Shown piece by piece: positions 57,723 through 64,000 of a DNA stretch of 64,000 bases; position 1 is the stretch's first letter; each line of letters opens with the position of its first letter. Position numbers and translations under genes: made by a program. The DNA is from Megalobrama amblycephala (lineage: Eukaryota; Chordata; Actinopteri; Cypriniformes; Xenocyprididae): contig NC_063053.1 in the NCBI RefSeq assembly GCF_018812025.1, positions 14,240,623-14,304,622 on the forward strand. The letters run 5' to 3'. The notes under the pieces were generated by a model. That model was not told where the DNA came from and ran no database searches. It saw only the letters and a list, made by a program, of their open reading frames with translations.

Positions 57723-59179
57723 GTAAGAACCCAAAATCTTGACCAGATAGACAGTGATTCATTAGTTCAGCACCATTCATCTGAATCTGTATCAATGAGT
57801 CTAATAGATTTTAAGTATCGTCTGAATAAGGACTTAAGCACTTCACACCAATATGAATTCAGTTTAATTCCAGGTCAGTTTAGACCTTCCAAACCCAATT
57901 AATTCTCTTGTTATAAGATTGAAAATATGATCCATCATAATAATATTCACTTCAATATGGCTTTTTGAAGTTTCTTTGTTCATTCATTGTTATCTTGGTA
58001 CTTGATCTTGTGCTGATCTGTTGCTGATCCAGAGTTGTTTGCTTTGTATGGTTTTGTATGTTATTCATCGTATAATTATAATGCTTCTCCTGTATTATAT
58101 ATTTTATGGTTCTGCTCGATTTGGAAGCTTGCATTGGGCATGTCTGCTTAGCGTTATAAAGAAGTGATGGGTGTCTCGGTGTAAAGTTTGTCTTTTGGTG
58201 CTGTTAGATATTGTGAAATGGTTTTCATGAATGATTTTATATTCTTTCTGCAATACTGCTTTATTGGGGAACCTCATAAGACCACCCTGTAAATCCAAAT
58301 TTACAGTGTAGATGTACAGTATTGATTGCAGCGTGTGCATTCAGTTCATTGCACTCAAGTCGATTCATCCGTGTTCTGCTGTTATTCTTGCTTGTGACAT
58401 GAAGTCGGATGACTAATGCTTCTCTTAAACAGCTAGTTCTGTGAAATTATACAAGGAATTCAGCATGAATGAGTTCAAAAGGTGTTTTTAAGGACTTTAT
58501 TTTGCCAGTGTTGTAAGATAGGAAGGTCAAATATTGCAGAAGGGCAAGTTCTCTTTGTACTACTGTAACAATTATATAACACACATAGTAGACCTAGTAG
58601 AAGCATTCTACTTCCTGAAAGTATAAACAGCCCAGAGAACATTTGACCTGCTTTTGTATTTATGTTATATGTGTGACTTGTGTGTGTCTATGTGTCTTCA
58701 AAATAAAACAGCCCACATGCATCTTCCTATTCTCAGATGTCTAGTGAAGACAGATTCACTGCCCCAGTATGTTGCTGGCATTAGAGGGTCTTGAAAAAAT
58801 AGATCCTCTTGTGTAAAAAATGTCAGACAGTGATTCAAGTGGTCAAACAGTGGCAATACATGCCACAGAGAGATGATGCACTGCCATTTTGTCACCTATG
58901 CCAACATAGCTTGCGGTCAGGAAGAATGTTTGTTCTGTACACTGTCCTAGGTGGCCCACAGAGTTTGTCATTTTACAGTGACGTAAACACCCTTGACAAT
59001 AACGTAATGCACATAGGAATCCTCTGATGCTTATCTAGGCCTTTTATTTGCAGCATTTGACAGCCATTTGGCCTCACTGTACTAGTTTCTAAGAATATCT
59101 AAATCAAGAGGTGTGTGGCAGGTCTGTTTGTCTTCCCTACAGGAAAAGACCAGTAGCACAGGGCCCAGTCAGTCACTGT

Positions 59180-59345
59180 AGAGTGACAGGTGGGACCCAA
59201 TACTTACTGTTGTTCTGGCTGTTGGGTGGCTCAACAGGGGGCTTTTCTATAAAAGCACCTCACAGGTGTGTGGGCCTGCTGTAAAGGAGGCAAGAAGTGC
59301 TCGGTTATTCTGTATTTGAATCAAGACGTAGATCTGCTGTGAGTA
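59180..59345 (+). promoter_or_regulatory. Candidate internal promoter with TATA box and E-boxes
   Basis: TATAAAAG at 59248-59255 is preceded by gacaggtggg (59184) and followed by cacaggtgtg (59261), both E-box words (CAGGTG). A stretch of about 55 bases downstream ends at a good donor (gatctgct|gtgagt, 59339). This would fit an alternative non-coding first exon inside ldb3 intron 1, but it lacks any further support. Confidence 0.35.
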
Positions 59346-59584
59346 TCACATTAGTAGGTCTGAGGACGATCCTTGTAACTTAAGAGGATGAATATTATTC
59401 TCCAGCCCACAGGAGACAGACAGCCTGGGTGCTATTTACTGATCAGCCGGTGAGAATTCCAGTTCAGTGCTTTGCTCTGAATGTTAACACTTACGATACT
59501 GTATTGGACCTGTTGCTGCTTCTGGCTGTTAAGATTAAGGAATAATTAGATATATATGTTTTTTAATAATATAATATATACAGG

Positions 59585-59725
59585 GATGCATTAAATTGAT
59601 CAACAGCATGTAAATATTTAGCTGCACAACTATTTTCAATATTGATAAGAAGAAGAAATGTTTCTTGAGCAGCAAATCAGCATATTAGAATGGTTTCTGA
59701 AAGAACATGTGACACTGCAACAGGG
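59585..59725 (+). mobile_element. Fragment of the TTCAAAAGTTTGGGGTC repeat family
   Basis: gataagaagaagaaatgttt, cttgagcagcaaatcagcat and gaacatgtgacactg match the central part of copies at 39635 and 63290. Confidence 0.6.
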
Positions 59726-60054
59726 CTGTGGACAGACATTTTGGGGTGCTCAAGTAAAAAAAGAAACCCCTCTTATAATTATTTATAAAAAGTTACATAT
59801 TTTTGATCATATTTTACACACTACAGGTCTGTTATATACCAATTAAATGAAATCAGTATCAACAAAATCCATATTACCATTTATCAAAATCCATCCACAT
59901 TGCAATTACAATTACCTAAATAATGCTGTGAAATTATTGTACTAAATATAACATTTTGAATACAGAAATATGAAATGTTGGAAAAAATGAAATGGTAATA
60001 TTATATATTAAACTAAAACCAACAGTAGGTGGCTGCAAGGTGTAATAAGTAAAT

Positions 60055-60185
60055 CGTAGAATCATTCATTCAACCGATTCATTCACGAAAGAAGCAAGTG
60101 TCCACTGATTTTATGAATGGGTCATTGAATCATTGACTCACCCGATTCATTCAAAAACGGTGAATCATTCAAGAACAAAACACCT
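60055..60185. repeat. Repeat related to the intron 2 tandem repeat
   Basis: gattcattcacgaaagaagc, gaatgggtcattgaatcatt and gattcattcaaaaacgg repeat the wording of 30180-30850 in about one and a half units. Confidence 0.6.
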
Positions 60186-61389
60186 TTGTGTTTTGCTGGG
60201 AGACGCAACCTCTGCTTTGTTTGGAAATATTTTCATTGGCAAAATAGAGCAAGAACAGTCAAAATTGACAGCGTAGTGTCTAAAAAATATTGTTTATTAA
60301 AATTATAATTATAATATAATTATATAATATAATTATAAAATTAATATCACATTTTGCAATTGTGCTGATATTCGTGAAAATAGCACTCTTGCTTGAGTGA
60401 TATTTCTTAACTATATTATGTTATGAATTGCCCTATTTTGTGTTTATATCTTGAATTTTGGGAGCATTTTTATTCATTTTGGTGGCATTTCCGCACTTGC
60501 TTTATGGCATTTTACGTCAAAAGCAGACTAGCTTGTTTGTTGTTAAGCTTAATGGAGGGCTGTTGCCTAAGTTAGGCTGGCTGTATTGAGATGTTTTAAT
60601 AGTGGTTTAATTTCAGAGCGGTGACAAACAGTGCTGAAGTTTAGGGCAAACATGATCGTTATCTGGATGTCACCAACGAATGTCCGGGAGTCGTGGATAC
60701 TGTTCGTCTGCTCTGCAGAGTGCTGTGGTGTCTGTGACAAGGCATGTTGGGGAGTGGGAGGGGCTTGTGCAGTCTCGCAGAATTATTCAGAATAAGTTTA
60801 AAGCTTAAGGTAAGAAGATATATGATTTTATGCAGATTTCTTTTTATTTTATTTATTTAAAACTATACTTTTATTTTGCCATCAATCAGTATTCCAGACT
60901 GATGAGAAGTCTTGTCTTGTTGGTTTTGTTTACATTATACATCATTTTACAGTGTTTTGAAGTGTAGAAATTTTTCATATGCTTTTATATAACATAAGAG
61001 ACGATATGCAATTTTACGTTTTAACTTTCTTGGGATAATATACTGGTCCTTCTGAATTGGGTGAAATGTTGGCAGATGCTCCTGTGTATGACTATGTGTG
61101 CTCTCATTCAGTGCTAGGTGCTGAAATGAGGGTTTCTCCTGGCTGAGAGCAGCTCAGACTGTAACAGATGGCACACAGAAAGCATGAACTTGCAATTCAG
61201 TTCAAACTGAAAGCAGCAGATGAGGGATATAAATACCTCTGGGTGGTTTGGATGAAAAGAAACTGCTAAGGAAAATAATACTTTTATCTGGAGAATGCGT
61301 TAGACAGTGATTAAGTAACAGGGTTCTACTTTATTTTAAGTGTCTTTAACTACTATGTACTATGTATGATACAATGCACTTTTTGTGTA

Positions 61390-61410
61390 CATACATACAT
61401 ACATACATAT
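61390..61410. repeat. (CATA)n microsatellite
   Basis: Five catacata-type units immediately before the hairpin MITE. Confidence 0.9.
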
Positions 61411-61488
61411 GGTGAATTCAGGTTGATTAGGACACATTTTCTCAGTCATTTCAATGGCAAAAAGTGTCCCAATCAACCTGAATTCACC
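61411..61488. mobile_element. 78-bp hairpin MITE, copy 2 (inverted)
   Basis: Palindrome from ggtgaattcaggttgattag to ccaatcaacctgaattcacc. Its centre (ctcagtcatttcaatggcaa) is the reverse complement of the centre of copy 1 at 22812-22890. Confidence 0.8.
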
Positions 61489-61638
61489 CTTACATCTTTT
61501 TTACGTTGTACTTGTTTGCGTATTTAAAAATAGATGTATGTAATTAATTTCTTACTATTTATAATTACTGTTGACCCTTCCCTTACCCCTTAACCCACCC
61601 TTAAACCTAACCATACCACCAAACCTGTCCGTAACCTT

Positions 61639-62030
61639 ACACTGTAAAAAAAAATATGGTAGCAATTAAACTTAAAAAACTTAAAATTTAGCATTTTTTT
61701 ATTGAGATAACTCAAATATCCAAATTGTATTGACTCTTATTATCACATCCATCACCAATAAAATCCACCCACACTCACCTCTGAGACCTGCTCAATTTTA
61801 CTGCACAAAAAATTTACTAAACTTTTAAGGCAGCACAAACACTTGTTTTTTTTTAGTTGAAACATTACTTATTAGTTATTCTAATGTTGAATTTTTAGTT
61901 ATGATAACTAATTGCAGCAGTATTTTTGTATTCCATCTCAATAGCAGCAAGAGTGTTTTGCAATACATTGTATAAGCACAAAAAGTTGTACCCAACATTT
62001 TTTTTTTTTTTTTTTTTGTAAGTACATAGT
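61639..62030. repeat. Low-complexity and MITE-end sequence
   Basis: Begins cttacactgtaaaaaaaa like the end of the MITE at 25713; contains a T18-20 run at about 62000. Boundaries unclear. Confidence 0.4.
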
Positions 62031-62154
62031 ATACTTAAGTACACTTAATAACATAAAATGTGACTAGAAACAGCAACAAAAAGACATTGGCAAATGGTAG
62101 AAATGGCTTTGAAAGTTATAAAAGGTCAGCTGTGTAAAATTAAGCAGCAGATTA

Positions 62155-62545
62155 ATATAAGCCTTTTAATATAAAACACAGCATAATATTATTAAAGCTC
62201 TCTTGTTGTCACTAGTGACTAGCATGTACAGTATAGCACAGATGACAAAATCTTTTGACCTACTGGTAGGAATGGAGGGGGGTTGAGACCTCGAGTATAA
62301 AAGAGGAAAGTTATGGGCTTACCCAGCACTAAATTACCTTATACTAATGTTCTGTGACATTTCATTTGACACTGTGGTGTCATTAGAAACGGATTTGCTT
62401 CTGAAATAATGTTACATTTAAATGTCAACATTGATCCACTGTTTAGGATCTGCCAAAATACTTTGAGAATGTCTCATCCGGTGGAGGGCACTTGCAGTAG
62501 ACTTTTAATATAAAACACAGCATAATATTATTAAAGCTCTCTTGA
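62155..62545. repeat. Direct repeat, two copies of about 45 bp
   Basis: cttttaatataaaacacagc followed by ataatattattaaagctctc occurs at about 62162-62203 and again at about 62502-62543, roughly 340 bp apart. Confidence 0.8.
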
Positions 62546-63284
62546 TGTCCCTTAGAGCACCAACTGGTGGAATAGTGTTTCACCAAGTGGTATTAGGGGT
62601 TCAAATATGGAAGTTTCAAATTAAGGTTCACTCTCATTCATATGGTATTCACTGAGCATCCAGTTAAAGCTTGTGAAGATTGAGTTTTATGGCTGGCATG
62701 AATTTGATCTGCATTAATACTATGAGTGTGTTGGAATAATGACACAAATGTAGCTGTCTTTTCACTTGGAAAGCATTCAAAGTTGTGGGATTTTTTATTT
62801 TATTTTATTTATTTATTTTTATTTTTTAGATCTAGAAATAGCACAACACTGATGAGAGTGTTCCCAACAGTGTTGATTTTCATTGTGACTTTCCAATGCT
62901 GGACTGCTTATATGACATCTCTCCACACTCCCATTCTCTAATGAGCCGAGGGAAATTCTACATTCCAGTCAGTCTTCAAGAAGATTGATGCTGGCAGATG
63001 AACACAAATCCACTTCATTTTTAAAGCTGATTATTGCATTTTCTGTTCCCATGAGATAGATGACAGAAAGGCTGTATTAGCCTTTTCTGTCTTTCATGGT
63101 TGCTTGATTTTTGTGTAATGTATATTTAACTATATTTATAAATTGTTTTATAATATATATTTTCACTGATCCCACTACAAATATTGATGTTTAGCAACAT
63201 ATACTACCATTCTGATATTTAGCAACATATACTTCAGTTTAGCAACATATACTACCGTTCTGAACTTTCTATTTATCATAGTAT

Positions 63285-63605
63285 CCTGAAAAAATTGTAT
63301 CATGCTTTCCACAAAAATATTAAACAGCACATTGATGATAATAATAAGAAATGTTTCTTGAGCACCAAATCAGCATATAAGAATGATTTCTGAAGAATCA
63401 TATGACACTGAGGACTAAAGATGCTGAAAATTCAGCTTCGCCATCACAGGAAGAAATTAGATTTTAAAATATTAAAATGGAAAACAGTTATTTTAAATTG
63501 TAAAAATATTTCACAATATTACTGTGTTTACTGTATGTTTGATCAAATAAATGCAGCCTTGGTTGGTGAGCATAAGATAATTGTTTCAAAGAAAATTATA
63601 AATCT
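63285..63605 (+). mobile_element. Dispersed repeat of the TTCAAAAGTTTGGGGTC family, copy 3
   Basis: Shares aagaaatgtttcttgagcac, caaatcagcatataagaatg, gccatcacagga and the ending gcagccttggttggtgagca with the copy at 39635-40038. The beginning is worn. Confidence 0.65.
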
Positions 63606-63855
63606 CACAGATTTAATAGGTTTCATTTAATGTTTTCTTAACAATAAAATAATCTACTAGAAATGATGTAGGTTTTTAATTTTCATTATTGCTGGAAATT
63701 ATACCACTATAATAAAGCTATGTATGAATTCTTTTGCTGAATAACAAGTCCATGTGGTGCAAAACATTCAGATTTGTTTGACTGCAACAATGTTTTGTTG
63801 ATTGTTTGATTTCTATTTTTGCGTCATCATGCTGGTTAGGTTATTGTGAAATAGG

Positions 63856-63881
63856 TTAGGTTAGGTTAGGTTATTGTCCTT
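63856..63881. repeat. Short (TTAGG)n tract
   Basis: ataggttaggttaggttagg followed by ttattg: four pure aggtt units. It does not match the vertebrate TTAGGG telomere unit, so I take it as a simple repeat. Confidence 0.85.
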
Positions 63882-64000
63882 GGTTCAAAATCTCAATCCA
63901 CGTAACATCCAATATCTTCTTATAGACTGAGGTTGTGTCACTTCGCACAGCAGTTTTGTGTTCATTGGACAGACAAATCGCTTATCATTGGAAACATCAC

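Larger units (their letters stand above)
57723..64000. other. ldb3 intron 1 (start), no second coding exon found
   Basis: Opens with gtaaga and runs to the window end. I looked for the expected second PDZ exon and saw nothing. It holds a promoter-like segment (59180-59345), a hairpin MITE (61411-61488), several dispersed repeats and simple repeats such as (catacata)n at 61390-61410. Confidence 0.7.

Noticed and set aside
62290..62310. TATAAAAG at 62296-62303 as another promoter
   Set aside because: No supporting E-box, CpG content or donor site nearby; TATA-like words are expected by chance in AT-rich introns.
63856..63881. TTAGG repeats as a relic telomere
   Set aside because: Only four units and of the insect, not vertebrate, type; a simple repeat explains it.

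Overview
The window is vertebrate nuclear DNA from a teleost, very probably a cyprinid (carp/minnow/zebrafish group). The evidence is a melanopsin gene close to zebrafish opn4a, followed in the same orientation by the first coding exon of ldb3 (the OPN4-LDB3 order also known in human), embedded in a dense load of fish-type transposons (hAT and piggyBac-like MITEs, a Tc1 element, tRNA-derived SINEs, a Gmr1-type LTR element). Genes are split by long introns; no bacterial-type operons, CRISPR or rRNA were seen.

Layout. 1-2482: a 1-kb-arm foldback element whose left end lies outside the window. 3.0-3.7 kb: a SINE and small repeats. 3.94-11.3 kb: a degenerate minisatellite of 34-45 bp monomers that, in its second half, becomes a higher-order repeat of about 150 bp; a 1297-bp hAT with a broken BED-finger exon sits inside it with a perfect 8-bp target duplication. 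11.3-22.0 kb: apparently gene-free sequence with a decayed Tc1 transposon (17.1-18.7 kb) and several palindromic MITEs. 22116-43057: melanopsin, 11 coding exons, introns 105 bp to 7.4 kb, many of them filled with transposons. 43300-49669: three elements nested in one another just behind the melanopsin stop codon (TTAA MITE, inside it a hAT, inside it a 5108-bp Gmr1-like retrotransposon on the minus strand). 49.7-57.2 kb: intergenic sequence. 57627-57722: first coding exon of ldb3; the rest of the window is its first large intron, and I found no second coding exon.

Main point of biology. The opsin is intact from transmembrane helix 1 to the C-terminal tail (DRY, extracellular Glu of the PEG motif, retinal Lys in AKAS, NPIIY, HPKYR), but coding exon 1 carries an exact 17-bp tandem duplication (22184-22200 / 22201-22217). 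It puts the expected start codon out of frame and ends that reading after 41 codons; the stop overlaps an in-frame ATG (TGATG at 22239-22243) that could start an N-terminally shortened opsin. Whether this is a real allele, a loss of the long N terminus, or an assembly error is the most useful thing to settle here. The retrotransposon behind the gene is very young (two 373-bp LTRs with one difference) and has the copia-like order integrase before reverse transcriptase, which defines Gmr1-type Gypsy elements.
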